NCBI RefSeq assembly: GCF_020921035.1
Contig: NC_063160.1
Location: 2,128,501 to 2,192,500, forward strand
Source of the DNA: Rhodamnia argentea
Lineage: Eukaryota; Streptophyta; Magnoliopsida; Myrtales; Myrtaceae
Direction: 5' to 3'
DNA length: 64,000 nt
Of the stretch, positions 1-11,294 are shown piece by piece. Under the pieces are notes generated by a model that was not told the origin of the DNA, did not search any database, and saw only the letters and a list, made by a program, of their open reading frames with translations. A program made the translations under genes and the position numbers. The first letter of the stretch is position 1; every line of letters starts with the position of its first letter.

Positions 1-61
1 GCAGTATACTCATCATATTTACTTTCACCAACTGACAAAGTTTAATCATACCGCATTGCAG

Positions 62-448
62 GGTTATGATTATTCCTCCGGAGTGTGGCAATTCGAAGGA
101 CACGGATACGTGCCACGTGGGACATCCGGCGTGTGCATCATGCAAGTCTTCGGGGCGAGCCCTCACGCCACAACCGCAGCGCTTGTAGTCTACAACGGCA
201 CGCTGTCTTACTACACAAGCACGGTCTTGCTCGAGAACATCTACGACAGATGGTTCAAGTTGAACGTGATCCACCACGTGAACGCCTCCGCCGTGGAGAT
301 CTACATAGACGGACAGTTCAAGATGGTGGCTCCTGGTCGTGGTGAGGCTTCACATTACTTCAAATGCGGGGTTTATGCTCAACGTTATCCTTCCAATTGT
401 ATGGAGTCGCGGTGGAAGGAAATCAAGATTCTTAAGATAAGTGATTGA
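62..448 (+). CDS. Citrate-binding-protein-like gene, copy 1 (last exon only)
   Basis: This is the last exon of a gene that begins left of the window. An acceptor ending at base 61 (TTGCAG) opens a 128-codon reading frame that ends in TGA at 446-448. The encoded half matches the citrate-binding protein family first described from rubber-tree lutoids, whose fold resembles alginate lyase-2 proteins. Visible family blocks are YSSGVWQFEGHGYVP, GTSGVCIMQVFGA, WFKLNVIH and HYFKCGVYAQ. The exon has exactly the same length as that of copy 2 and is very close to it in DNA. The product is probably secreted or vacuolar, since sister copies carry a signal peptide. Oddities: the Cys of the VPCGTSG motif in copies 2 and 3 is Arg here, and a new Cys appears in SNCMESRW. 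Family assignment is confident; substrate and activity are unknown. Confidence 0.85.
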   Translation, partial: GYDYSSGVWQFEGHGYVPRGTSGVCIMQVFGASPHATTAALVVYNGTLSYYTSTVLLENIYDRWFKLNVIHHVNASAVEIYIDGQFKMVAPGRGEASHYFKCGVYAQRYPSNCMESRWKEIKILKISD

Positions 449-1644
449 TTGGAACTTTTTTTCCATAATCACGTCTACTTAATCGTCGCCACTTTTGTAA
501 TAACAACTGAGTCGACTTCGATAACAGTCGACTTATCCTTAGGCACCTTAGATATAGGGTTGATCTCTGGTCATTCATCGCCTTTAGGAGACGTTTGCTT
601 GCCGGTAATCTCCATCAAAAAGTGTAACAATGCAATGAAATCGTAAACCTTTTGTCGTTGGTAGATACAGATTTTGTACTTTTGCTCGAAATTGCTGTTG
701 AGCAGAGAGCAATTCAGCTGGTGCAATCAAGTGCTAAGACATTTACAAAAAGTGCAAGCAACTCCTAAACATATACTGCAAATAGATTTTTAGGCAACCA
801 CATATGCGACCTTACAGTCTTTTGCGTAGCCTATCAAAAAGACTCGCTTGCACTTTTTGAAAAGATGTAGGATTCGAACCCTCCAATTAAAAGATTAATA
901 CTCAAATACGATCTTTACACATGATTTAGGACTTAATACTTCCTACTAATTAGGACAACATAGGAGAGTCAAGTCGAGTCGAGTCGATTGTCTTTCTATT
1001 CTGTTGAATGGAATAGAAATGAGGGACGTTGTCAATTTCAGGAGTAGCTAGAAAAGTTGCTTGTGACTCTACTGAAGGCACTATACTGCTACTAACGAAT
1101 TAAGAAGTCTTAGCAGCTTTCTTGAGCCACACCTGTGAGCATCTAATTATTGGGTTGTGGTTCATCCTCCCTTGCGACAAGAAAGTGCGTGGATCCCGTT
1201 TCACGTTGAGCGAGCAGGGGTCTAGGGGCGCCACCCCAACTCGAGTCTCAAGGGGGCAATGCCCCCTAAACACCAAAAGACTTTTACGATTAAAGCCCAT
1301 AATTTTTTGTTAGTGATTAAATGATGTAACGAGAGATGCGATGTGCTAATTAAAATGAAATTTTCTACTGAACATAGCCCTAGTTTAAGTAAAATTTCGT
1401 ATCTCGATTTCTCTTTTTCGCCTTATATTTTACTTCGATTTGATTATACATCGAATCCTAACACTAATGACAAGCACGATTCCACCGGCAGAAAGTATCC
1501 AAGTACAAAATGACAATGAATGCAGCACATTTTAAAACACCATGGCCACCTACTTCTTCTCCCATTAAACTCTGGACCTTCTCGCCAAGACCTTCAACTT
1601 CGACTTGCTTCCCACAATACAAAACGAAAAAAAGAAAAAAAGAA
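449..1644. other. Intergenic, including a duplicated 3' flank
   Basis: No gene is seen. About the first 600 bases are recognisably related to the flank after copy 2 (2768-3420): the shared order includes CCACTTTTGTAATAA, TTTAGGAGAC, a GGTGCAATCAA block and a CACATAT block. A short GC-rich palindromic piece (GGGGGCAATGCCCCC) lies near 1253-1267. Confidence 0.6.
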
Positions 1645-2767
1645 ATGACTCGCATTCTTCTTTCAATCTCTCTGTTCTTAGACCTCGTCCACTGCATTGC
1701 CTCTTGGGAACCCGTCGATCCGACGAAAGGGTTCGTGTCTCTTCCCTTGAATCGATCCAACTTCGTCGTTCAACGACCCTACGACGTGCCTGAAGCTGAG
1801 CGGTATTCCTTCGAACATGGCGTTCACAAGCTCTGGGTGTTTTCCAGCGACAAGCCTCACACGCCGACAAGCCGAACCAACCCTCGCACGGAGATCCGCA
1901 TCACCGTAAGCTCTCACTGCTCCCGAACTCGCAATGTTACCGAAATCAGCAGAAACCACCGAGATAGATCGAGAACTATGAACCCGCGTTAGGATGGTGG
2001 CTCTTGATGTTTCGATGTGATTTAACAGTTAGTGATTTCGCATATAAGTTCACGTCCTAGTCCGAGCCCCGGTTTCGAAAAGCATGACAAAAGCACAGAC
2101 TCACAAGGTTATTATTCGTGTGTTACTATAGTAGAGTAGCGTTTCCTTTCAGTGGTCCATTGCATCACAAGCTGCATGGTGACATAGGGATCAGACAATT
2201 TGCAACGACATTTCAAGGCAGACAAAGTACGATGTTGTTTAGTCGTGGTCGAATCACTATCCTATCGTATCAAAAACTCTTAATCTATCCAAATAATATG
2301 GTCGCACTCACATCAAGAAAACATTGTTTATAACATATGCTTTTCACCAAGTAATAATGCTTGATTAAACTGAATTATAGGGATATGATTATTCCTCCGG
2401 AGTGTGGCAATTCGAAGGACACGGGTACGTGCCGTGCGGAACATCGGGCGTGTGCATCATGCAAGTCTTCGGGGCGAGCCCTCACGCCACAACCCTAATG
2501 CTCCGAGTCTATAACAGCTCGCTGTACTATTACAGGAACCCGGTCTTGGTCGAGAACATACACAACAGGTGGTTCAAGCTAAACGTGATACACGACGTGA
2601 ATGCCTCCACCGTGAAGATCTACATAGACGGACAGCTGAAGATGGTGGCTCCCGGTCGCGGCGGGGCTTCACATTACTTCAAGTGCGGGGTGTATGCACA
2701 AGATGATGCTTCCTACTATATGGAGTCGCGTTGGAAGGGAGTCAAGGTTCTCAAGATATGTGATTGA
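1645..2767 (+). CDS. Citrate-binding-protein-like gene, copy 2 (complete)
   Basis: Two exons, 1645-1905 and 2381-2767, join in phase 0 through an ACC|GTAAGC donor and a TTATAG acceptor to give 215 residues, near the usual size of this family. The ATG at 1645 is chosen because it directly opens a hydrophobic signal peptide (MTRILLSISLFLDLVHCIAS) followed by the mature start WEPVDPTKGF. Exon 1 holds the family blocks VHKLWVFSSDKP and RTEIRI; exon 2 holds YSSGVWQFEGHGYVPCGTSG and the HYFKCGVYAQ block. The protein is expected to enter the secretory route, to the wall or vacuole. It is named after the rubber-tree citrate-binding protein and has an alginate-lyase-2-like fold; whether it binds citrate or acts on polysaccharide cannot be told. 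It sits mid-array between copy 1 and copy 3, all on +, which fits tandem duplication. Confidence 0.88.
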
Positions 2768-3439
2768 CGAACCCTTTTGTTTCCATTAGTCACATCGACT
2801 TTGTCGTCGCTACTTTTGTAATAATAACTGAGTCGATTACGTAAAATTTGATGCGCTACGCAGCACGTTTTTATATATGGTAACATGTGCCTTGACCCCT
2901 GTACTTTAGGTACATAGGAAAGTAAAATGGAAAGATTATGGGAAATGTGCAAACCTTGTAAATCGTTAGGTGCCTCGATAAAGGGTTGCTCCCCAATTGT
3001 TCATCAATTTTAGGAGACCTTCGCTGACGGGTAACCTCCATAAACATCTTATAAAGATGCAATCTTGAAAGTTCTAAAGTTTTCGCGTATAATGCGATCA
3101 AGTCCGAAATCCTTTGATCCATATAATCAAATCCTAAGTTTCTATTCAAAGCTGGCATTGAGCACTGAACATTTCAATCGGTGCAATCAAATGGAAAGTG
3201 CAGACAAGTCCTACGCTTATCTTGGAACATACATGTCCAGGCTACCACATATTCAAACTTCAAGTCTCACTTAGGCAACTTTCGGTACAACGTATCGGAA
3301 AGACTCGAAAGATATTTTCGGAAAGGTATAGAAATCGGATGTACCAATTCAAAGATTTAGCACTCGATTTCATTCTTTACGTAAAGTTATAGCTACTTTT
3401 AATTGTGAAGACATACGAGAATGGAGTCGATATCGATAG

Positions 3440-3690
3440 TGTGACGACCCGGACAATCGGCGGCGGGCGCAAGAGGGGATGGTAGGGGAGGCTGCGCCTC
3501 CAGACTGGAAGTGTGTGGGGCGAGGCTAAGTGCATGTCTCTTGTCCCACATCACTGAAGGGAGTCCTGAGCTAGTTGATAAAGCCTTGGAGTTCTCTATT
3601 CTGTATAACGAGTTTTAATGCCGTGAGAGTTCTGGCCCAAAGCGGACAATATTACCCTGGTAGCTCCCCTAGGTCCTTTCTAACGAAGCA
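3440..3690. repeat. Dispersed repeat remnant, possibly TRIM/LTR-like fossil
   Basis: The stretch starts TGTGACGACCCGG, has a CCCACATCACTGAAGG block, a GATAAAGCCTTGG block and a GCGGACAATATT block. This order resembles a widespread plant non-autonomous repeat often found near or inside genes. Ends are approximate and the class is uncertain. Confidence 0.35.
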
Positions 3691-4423
3691 AAACTTGTCT
3701 AGACTCGCATCATAAACCAAGTCAATCAGAGCCGTTAATCATGTGGGGTTATAATGTAGGTCGTCGTGTGTATGTGTCACAGCCAACGTGAACGCGGAAG
3801 TGCAAATAAACCAAATGATTCGACCAAGTTTAAAATGGCAGAAATTAAACTTTAAAAATGGACGTTTTGCATGGTTCCATGATGTGCCTACTCCACGGTA
3901 GAGATCGACGAGATAATCTAAACGAAGTTCGATAGCTACCTTCTTGTACTTTTCTTTATTCGGCATTTAGCTGCCGATCATTCATGATTCGCGATTAACC
4001 AACAACCTCTCTAGAAAAAGAAGAAATTTACGAGCTCCAGTTGAAAATCTTTATGCCCTAAAGTCGATTCCATGAAACAAGATGACGAGTAAATAAGACA
4101 GAGAGAAAACCTAATAAGATAATTAGTGAAAAAAAAATAATTATTATTCGTAAATATTGAACTCAAGCTGACCGTCACGGGTACATAACTTCCATCGCCG
4201 GCTTGTCTACATTATTACTTAATTGTTTTTTCTGGGTCCATGTATATATCATAAATTAATTTTGCCTCAACACTTTTTGCCATCGTTAACGGACAAATTA
4301 TGGGGGTGTTCCATAAGCATGGCAAGTCTCCTTATTTTCTATTGAAAAGATAACATAAGATAATATGGCAATTGATTTGTGTGAGGATGAAGATTGTCAA
4401 GATACACATGTAAGTTGTATTAG

Positions 4424-4600
4424 AAAGTCCCACATTGAAGGATTGATGCGGTGTTGAGCAGTTAATATATTAGAGTTGATCCATAATTCATTAGCTTAAG
4501 CTTTTAAATGAAAGTGGGTCCAATTGGATATATTAACGAACTCGGACTTGGGCTCCCTCTTGGCAATCTACCTGGGTTGCGGTATGTATCGTTGATTGTT
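4424..4600. repeat. Dispersed repeat remnant with AGTCCCACATTGAAGG block
   Basis: The AGTCCCACATTGAAGG and TTAGCTTAAGCTTTTAAATGAAAG blocks in this order are typical of a common plant non-autonomous repeat, probably of retroelement origin. It is old and short; boundaries and class are uncertain. Confidence 0.35.
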
Positions 4601-4740
4601 ATGATGCACGCTCCTAACGGTTTGGATAGACAAGATTAAAGTCTCGAGCTCGTCTTATATTTATTCATTTTCCTTAGGGTTAGTTTTTCAGAGTGTGTTA
4701 ATTATGACCATCTTTTTGCAGCTTTGCATCCTCTGGCATC

Positions 4741-5280
4741 GGGAGAACATTTTGTATTTATGCTAATTTAGTCTTAAATATTTTAATTATGTCAATTTAG
4801 TCATAAACCTTTTGCATTTGTGCCGATTGAGTCCATCCATCTAATTTTGGCCAAAAATCATTGATGTGGACGCCAATCGTTCTACGTGGCACAGTCAATA
4901 TTGACGTGGACATGTTTTAATATTATTTAATTTTTTAATAGCTTTTTTGGTTTTTTTTTTTTACTTTTGTTTGTTTTGGACAGCAAGGGCCACAATCCCC
5001 TCGCCCAGTGCCAACAAGGGTCACTAGCCCTCATTCCAAAAACAAACAAAAGTAAAGAAAAAACTGAAATAATTATTAAAAAATTTAAAAAATATATTAA
5101 AAAATATCCACGTTAGCGCCGGCCATGCCACATAAGATGATCAACGTTCATGTTAGTAGTTTGCAGCCAAAATTGACCGGATGAACTCGATTAGCACAAA
5201 TACGAAAGGTTTAGGACTAAAAAATTGGCACAATTGAAATGTTTATGACTGAATTGATATCAATGCAAGACAATTTTCCC
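4741..5280. repeat. Inverted-repeat element (MITE-like), ~540 bp
   Basis: The left end (GGGAGAACATTTTGTATTTATG) and the reverse complement of the right end (GGGAAAATTGTCTTGCATTGAT) match. The similarity continues for roughly 120 bases on each side (CATAAACCTTTTGCATTTGTGC on the left against CTAAACCTTTCGTATTTGTGC from the right). The centre has AT-rich arms. No coding capacity is seen. Related pieces occur near 28756, 48128 and 61255. Confidence 0.7.
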
Positions 5281-5695
5281 CTTTGGTTTCCTGGGTCAAA
5301 TTTTGCCAAAGCGGCCATCCAAATTGAACCCTACAAGGTAAAATTTCCCGAATCTTTTAGGGATATTTCAAGATGCTTTATTGAATAGGATGAGCACCAG
5401 AACCGCCTAGGTTGTTACCACAATGCATAAACTAAGGAAGATTCCACTCGAATATATGAAGCATATACTCATATATTAAGGATTTATTCCTCAAATAAAT
5501 CAATTGATATTGCATTTTAACTTGCTCGCTTCATCCCAATCAACATCGTTTCCGGTATTTTTTTTTTTTTTTAATCTCCTGGCACCAATGTTGGAAACCT
5601 AAATTAAATCTCTCTATATATTTTTTTGCATGGTACATGATTGGCAACATTTTCAGATCAGTCTAGGCACTGCTGCTTTAGTTGGGAAGTCTCTA

Positions 5696-6498
5696 ATGGA
5701 TGCTGGTGATGGCTCTCTTCACCGCCAATTTCTCCCAAACACCATCTCAAAACTCACCCTCTTCCTTCTTCTTCCATTGATCTTGACTTCGACTCCCTCG
5801 TCGTCAAGCTTGTGGCCATCGGACCCAACTTTCGGCTTTGAAGAGCTGCCGCTGAACCAGTCCAACTTGCACATACAGAAGCCATACGACCTGCCGGTGA
5901 GCGACCGGTACAGCTTCATCGATGGAGTCCACAAGCTCTGGGTTTACTCCACCGACCACCCTCTCTCCAAGGGCAGCCCCACCCGGCCACGCTCCGAGAT
6001 CATGCTCAATGTTTGCTCCGTCCTCCTCAAATCTTGATTCTGTTCCATGTTGATGTGTGAATTGCTTATCATCTCTCTGAAAATGGATCGTTTCCGGCTA
6101 AACCGCAGCAATACATTTACTACTCCGGAGTGTGGCAGTTCGAGGCGTATGGATACGTGCCATGTGGCACCTCCGGTGTGTGCATCACGCAAGTCTTCGG
6201 GGCGCAGTTCCCTCGGAACACGACCCTGATGCTCAGAGTCTACAACGGTTCCTTGTACTACTACCACGGCACGGTCTTGGTTCCAAACATCTACGACCGG
6301 TGGTTCAGGGTCAACATCATCCACGACGTGACCGCGTCGAACCTGAAGGTCTACATCGACGGCGAGTACAAGTTCGAGACGATCGGTTATGGGGGGACCT
6401 TCCATTACTTCAAATGCGGAGTCTATGCACAGGACAACGCTTCCTACTACATGGAGTCATGTTGGAAGGGAATTAGGGTTTTGAAGAAGGGTGACTGA
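5696..6498 (+). CDS. Citrate-binding-protein-like gene, copy 3 (complete, diverged)
   Basis: Two exons, 5696-6010 and 6109-6498, join in phase 0 to give 234 residues. The first half shows a longer N-terminus and a hydrophobic stretch (LTLFLLLPLILTST) before the mature start LWPSDPTFGFEELPLNQSN, then VHKLWVYSTDHPL and RPRSEI. The second half has YYSGVWQFEAYGYVPCGTSG and HYFKCGVYAQDNASYYMES. An in-frame ATG at 5630 would add 22 residues; I prefer 5696 because it lies closer to the signal peptide. The intron is only 98 bases, against 475 in copy 2, and its donor is AAT|GTTTGC, a weak site. It is the most diverged copy and carries an extra Cys (MESCW). Family placement is confident; the exact start and donor are less so. 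Confidence 0.82.
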
Positions 6499-7944
6499 TG
6501 ATGATTTTGCATTTGTGCTAATTTAGTCTTAAATCTTTTCTCGTAATTCCATTTAATATGTGGATATATCGTAAAAGGGGTCTCACAAAAAATCACTAGT
6601 GCAAGTCCACAAAGTCTTGAAGGCAAAGCATCCACTTTTTTTTTCCCGTGAAAAAGGAATTACTTGAAAAGCGTCTTCTTAGAAATAATTACTTGTATCA
6701 CTTAAAATAAATAATTAATGAATAATATTTTCGTTGGAGAAAACAATTTATGTCTAAACATTTATGTTGACGATGAAATATTTTTCAGTCATTTCTCTTT
6801 ATAAGCAATACAAGCAATCGTTTTTTAGGAAAATGTGTTTCAAATCATTGATTTTTTGCAAAAAAAAAAAAAGTCTTATAATTTCCACACTTCATCCTTA
6901 GGACGAGTCCCTCTGTCAATTGTTGAAAAGTTTCGAGAAATGCTCTCAAGTCTTAAACACGAACAACCGATTTAAGCTTAGACAACTTGGCACTGGTAAA
7001 TCACGGAAATTGCCCCAGTGACCACTCTTCTCACTTGGGAAGGGAAAGGTGGGAAGTTCGATTAGCCACCTTCTCAAAGGTGGTTGAGAGAAGGAACGCG
7101 TGAGTGAGGAAGCGGGATTTCGCAATTTTCACACAGTACATAACGCACATAATGTGACTTGTAAAATAAAATATGATGGAACTTGACAAAAAAAAAATTT
7201 GGCACGAGTAGACCTAAACTGTTTCTTTAATAGAGTGCGCTCCTGAATTTTAGAAATCATGTTATCGTAGTGTTGTTGCATTGAAAACCGCGGACATTAT
7301 CGGCTATAATAGAACTCAGGAGACGATTCATCTCAACGGGAGCCTTAAACTTTCGTCTTCAAAAGGCAGGGCCAGACTGCAAAAATTGATTTGGTTCAAT
7401 CAGATTTCGCCGATTCGGAACGTTTTAGCTCACCCATAAGCTTGTACATCAGACCCGCAAGCAAAAGAACAGTAAGATGGTAGATGAACGAACCGACTGC
7501 ACGAGTATCACGCCGGAAGAGCAGAGAACACAAAATTTGAAGACAACATCCAATTCTGAACTACAACAGTACTTCACATGATGTCCCCAACAATCAATGT
7601 TTTGCCGCGATACACAAGTCATATCTCCATCAATGACTACCACCAATGATTGAAGAAATAGGAAAAACTACCCGGATACAAGATAAAGCCAGCAAGACAA
7701 TGCTGCATCGCCAAAATATGACAATCTGTGTGATTGCATTCCCCTTTACAGGAGCCAAGATGGAAACAGCTTCAGGCTTTATCTCCAAGTACACAAGAAT
7801 TAACTCCGAGTGTTCAGCTTTGTTAGACCTATGAATGAAATAATCAAGATGCGCCATCCGCTGCACAGAAATCGGCAATATTTGCTCATTGTCTGCCCTG
7901 TACATAAAACTTCTGAATAAGAACATTAGCATGACCATTGGAGT
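6499..7944. other. Intergenic; right part likely 3' UTR of the - strand alpha-crystallin gene
   Basis: About 6700-6860 is AT-rich and resembles the inside of the hAT-like small elements seen elsewhere. From about 7440 the composition becomes gene-like without an open frame, which suits a 3' UTR of the gene ending at 7945. No other gene is recognised. Confidence 0.4.
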
Positions 7945-9770
7945 TCACTTTTTGAAGGCAATTACTTCCAGAATGCCATCTTGACGGAAATTGGCAAGAG
8001 TAAAACGGGTATCTACACGTCCAGGCAGGTTAAAATAAACAGAGAACGGCCCCGTGGGAGTCAGTTGCTGGGTTATCATCCGGTACACATCTGACGAGCT
8101 GCTCAAAACGCCTCTATCCGTGATCTCGCCCTGTACTTCAACCCTCCCATCGGCTCCAACAGAACATTTCAGCTTACCTTCTCAATAAAAACAGCAATCC
8201 TTTAAATAACAAGGTAGACGAAAATCACAGCTTGAAGCTGAACAAAATTAAGTTAAGCATGCTTTAATGATGTCACCATAGCAACATCATGCAGGCTCTG
8301 CTGCATGGGTGGAAGAGATCTCACATGCAACAAAATGTTATAACTTAACAAGCAACCCTCATGCACCATCATGTCACTCTTTTCCACTCACCTAAAACAC
8401 AATAGGGGCAACCTCAAGCTTATTCAGTTACCTAAAACACAATAGGGGCAACCTCAAGCTTATTCAGTTAAGTTGATAAAGCTAGATGCTTGGACTTAAC
8501 TAACTCAGAAGGTCTTCATTCAAGAAACTCAACTAAATTTTTTTTCACTTCCTTGCTAAAATAATCAACGAACTCAAGATCAACCTGACCTCATTTGCTT
8601 CTCGCAAAAAACAGAGCTGAGCTCCTCACTGAAAACAGTGCATAGCATAATCTAATATAGTGAATTTGATGTGGATAAATCAACGGATATAAGGAAAACA
8701 TCACAAAAATCTTGTGAAATCACTTGAAAATAATCATGCTCTCCGCCTCACAGTAGTGACCAATCGTGCATTCTTTCCCAAGGAGCATTATACTATATTC
8801 TCCTAATGAGCATACACAAAGAACAGAGTCAAAAAGAAAAAAAAATGGCGAATACCTGGTTCCTTGTCAACACCAGGCACAGCAACCCGAAATAGATAGG
8901 CTTTCTCAGCCACCCCGATATCAACAACACCAACGGGTGGTCCAGGTTTCCCATCTTTGGCAGTCCCTCTAAGAACAATAGCTGATTTCATTTGTGGATT
9001 GTCTGAACATGCTTGTGCATCCATATTTTCTACTTAACTGTCAATTGACATTAAATAAGCAGAATGAGGAAAAAACTTTCTATGAGTTCTAACGCAGGTA
9101 ATTTTTCCTTCATTTGTCACTTCTCAAAGTTAAATTTTCCAGAAGCGCAATTGTTCTCGCTGCAAAGAATAAGAACTACCAAGGAACAATAGGACATATA
9201 AATGAACAAGGAAAGCAACATCAATCTTCAGTGTTGCTTAGCAGTTTCTGAGGGAAATTATGACAAAATCGTTAACTACTCACACTATATACATATATTT
9301 GACATGGAGGTGAGTGCTAGTCTTCTTCTGATATTTAGATATGCATAATTGATGGAAAAGCATTATGAAATACATCAATCTTAGAAGTTTAAATACAGGG
9401 CTATAACTTTGAAGATGAGGAGCTAGTGTGATCACTCTTATCAGTGATCTAGTCGCACCAGTTAGACCAACCATCTAGTGAATAAAGTCACAATTCTCCC
9501 GTTGATTTTAAGTAACAGCCATGAGTTGCTTCATTGTAGGGCGGGTTCGGCAATGGCAGAAGCAAGAATCAATTTCCAAATGGAAACGCAGAGAACTCAA
9601 AACGCCAAAATTACATGCAAAAATCATCAAATACCGAGCCATTTTTTATAACTCTTAGAAATCCTCCTTAGTGTATCACAAACTTCACTTTTCTCCCTTA
9701 TTACATCAACCTCAAATGGTAGCGCTTGATCTACCTCATCTTCTAACGTTTCAATAGAAAAACGGGACAT
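7945..9770 (-). CDS. Alpha-crystallin-domain protein (ACD22.3 / IDM3-like)
   Basis: Three exons on -, 9770-9635, 9029-8856 and 8177-7945, give 180 residues starting MSRFSIETLEDEVDQALPF. Junctions are CTCG|GTATTT to TAG|AAAATA, and CCAG|GTATTC to AAG|GTAAGC; both preserve phase. The alpha-crystallin domain is plain: GVVDIGVAEKAYLFRVAVPGVDK, DGRVEVQGEI, then the C-terminal QQLTPTGPFSVYFNLPGRVD and FRQDGILEVIAFKK. It resembles plant ACD22.3 and INCREASED DNA METHYLATION 3, small Hsp20-like proteins; the IDM members act in active DNA demethylation. The last two exons are secure. The first rests on open frame, phase and an LPFEVDV...LRRISKSYKKWL segment that I believe belongs to this family. An ATG at 9851 would give 207 residues. 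If exon 1 is wrong, translation could begin at 9024 (133 residues). Confidence 0.75.
8391..8470. repeat. Perfect 40-bp tandem duplication in an intron
   Basis: The 40-base unit at 8391-8430, beginning CCTAAAACACAATAGGGGCA, is repeated exactly at 8431-8470. It lies in the intron between exons 2 and 3 of the alpha-crystallin gene. Identity of the copies means a recent event. Confidence 0.95.
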
Positions 9771-10791
9771 ACCGCCAGAGGCAATTGAGACATGAGCACA
9801 TGACAACTGAGCCAAAACATGCGGAGAACCTTCAACATGGGGCAATAGCATCACAAAAGGAATCTCATAACAGCCCAGAACAAACCCAAGAAACTCCACC
9901 AAACCCACAAGAACGGCACCATTTCCAAGTACATGGGCTGCCAATTCATGTCATGTGTTGTATCCATGCCAGCTATTCATGTCATTTCGTGACATTACCA
10001 AAACAGTGATGACCCGAACTGCTTTGCTCGCAAATGGGTCAGAACGCTTCAGTGTGGCAGTTTCAACTTTAGTTGTTTCCCACATTGGCGTGTTCTCGCA
10101 TGGCATCAAGAATCGACACCCCTAGCAAAACACATCTATCCGCTAAAGAACTGTGAAAGGGCCGAGGAAACAGAGAGACCTGGCAAAATACTGACAAGTT
10201 CGCTCAGCACCGTGCAAAGGCTAGAAAAACAAGATCATTGGCAAAGTCCCGCAATTAAAAGAGATCCACGAACCCACGAATCGAGCAAGAACAGTAACAA
10301 GAAGGCCTAGGAAAGTTCGACACATCAGTTACGGAAACCGAGAGGAAGTTCGAGAAAACACAAACCTACACCCACTTGGCCTCGGACGACAGCCGATCTC
10401 GGCAACGAGAGAGATGCAACAGCCGTGGCCTTCAGGCAGTCCGGTGACCTTGTCGACGGCGGCGCGAGTGGCCGTGAGGAGTGAAAAGAGAGAAATGGAG
10501 GGAGCGGAAGGAGTCGAGGGACGACTAACGAGCTACAGAGAGAGAGAAAAAAAAAATAGTTGTCTGGCGAAATTACAAGAGAAGTCCCCCAACTCTCGTC
10601 CCTCTTCGATTTTGGCCCAATGCCTTAAGAAAAACCACAACTTTCGTCACTATGACGAATTAGTGCGACCTTTTAGAAGTTTCAAAAGACAATTTTTTAC
10701 CATTATGATAAATTTAACATGATCATTCAAATGTACCAAAAAAATTTCAAACAACCAATTACCATAGTGAAAAAGAAATTGCATTGTCTAA

Positions 10792-11015
10792 GGCTGTGTT
10801 TGTTTCATAAAAAATAAACAACAAAAATGATTATTCGCATCCCTTACAAAAATGAATAAACGAGAAATATTTTTAATCGCCAACGAATATATTTAAACAT
10901 ATATTGTGGTTGATGGTGAAAATATTCTTATTGACTAATTATTTCAAGCAATATAAACTATCATATTTTGAAAAATATCTTCCAAGTCATTCATATTCTG
11001 CGAAATAAACGGAAC
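10792..11015. repeat. Small hAT-like MITE
   Basis: The left end GGCTGTGTTTGTTTCAT and the reverse complement of the right end GTTCCGTTTATTTCGCAGAA are imperfect terminal inverted repeats of the type seen in hAT-derived plant MITEs. The inside is AT-rich and non-coding. Confidence 0.5.
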
Positions 11016-11294
11016 TTAATATTTTGTTTATTTGTACTATTGTATTATATATGTTTCAGCCCACCTGGCTCTCGCTACTTTGATAGCTAGTAACGATCAA
11101 TGTCACATTCCTACTACTCAATCCTCAATTACAGCCCACCTTCATCTATATTGATTTCATGGTGTCTTCTAAATACTAAGATCAAATCATTTTTCATTAA
11201 ACAAGCATCAACAATTTCTCTCTCCCTTAGACAAGTACCTGAAGATGTTTTTCCTGAGGAAGGTCGTGCATGTTGCCATATGCTATTTTTGACT

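Larger units (their letters stand above)
2768..5695. other. Intergenic between copies 2 and 3
   Basis: No gene is seen. The first ~650 bases are related to the flank of copy 1. The rest contains two repeat remnants (about 3440-3690 and 4424-4600) and a complete-looking inverted-repeat element (4741-5280), each listed separately. Confidence 0.6.
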
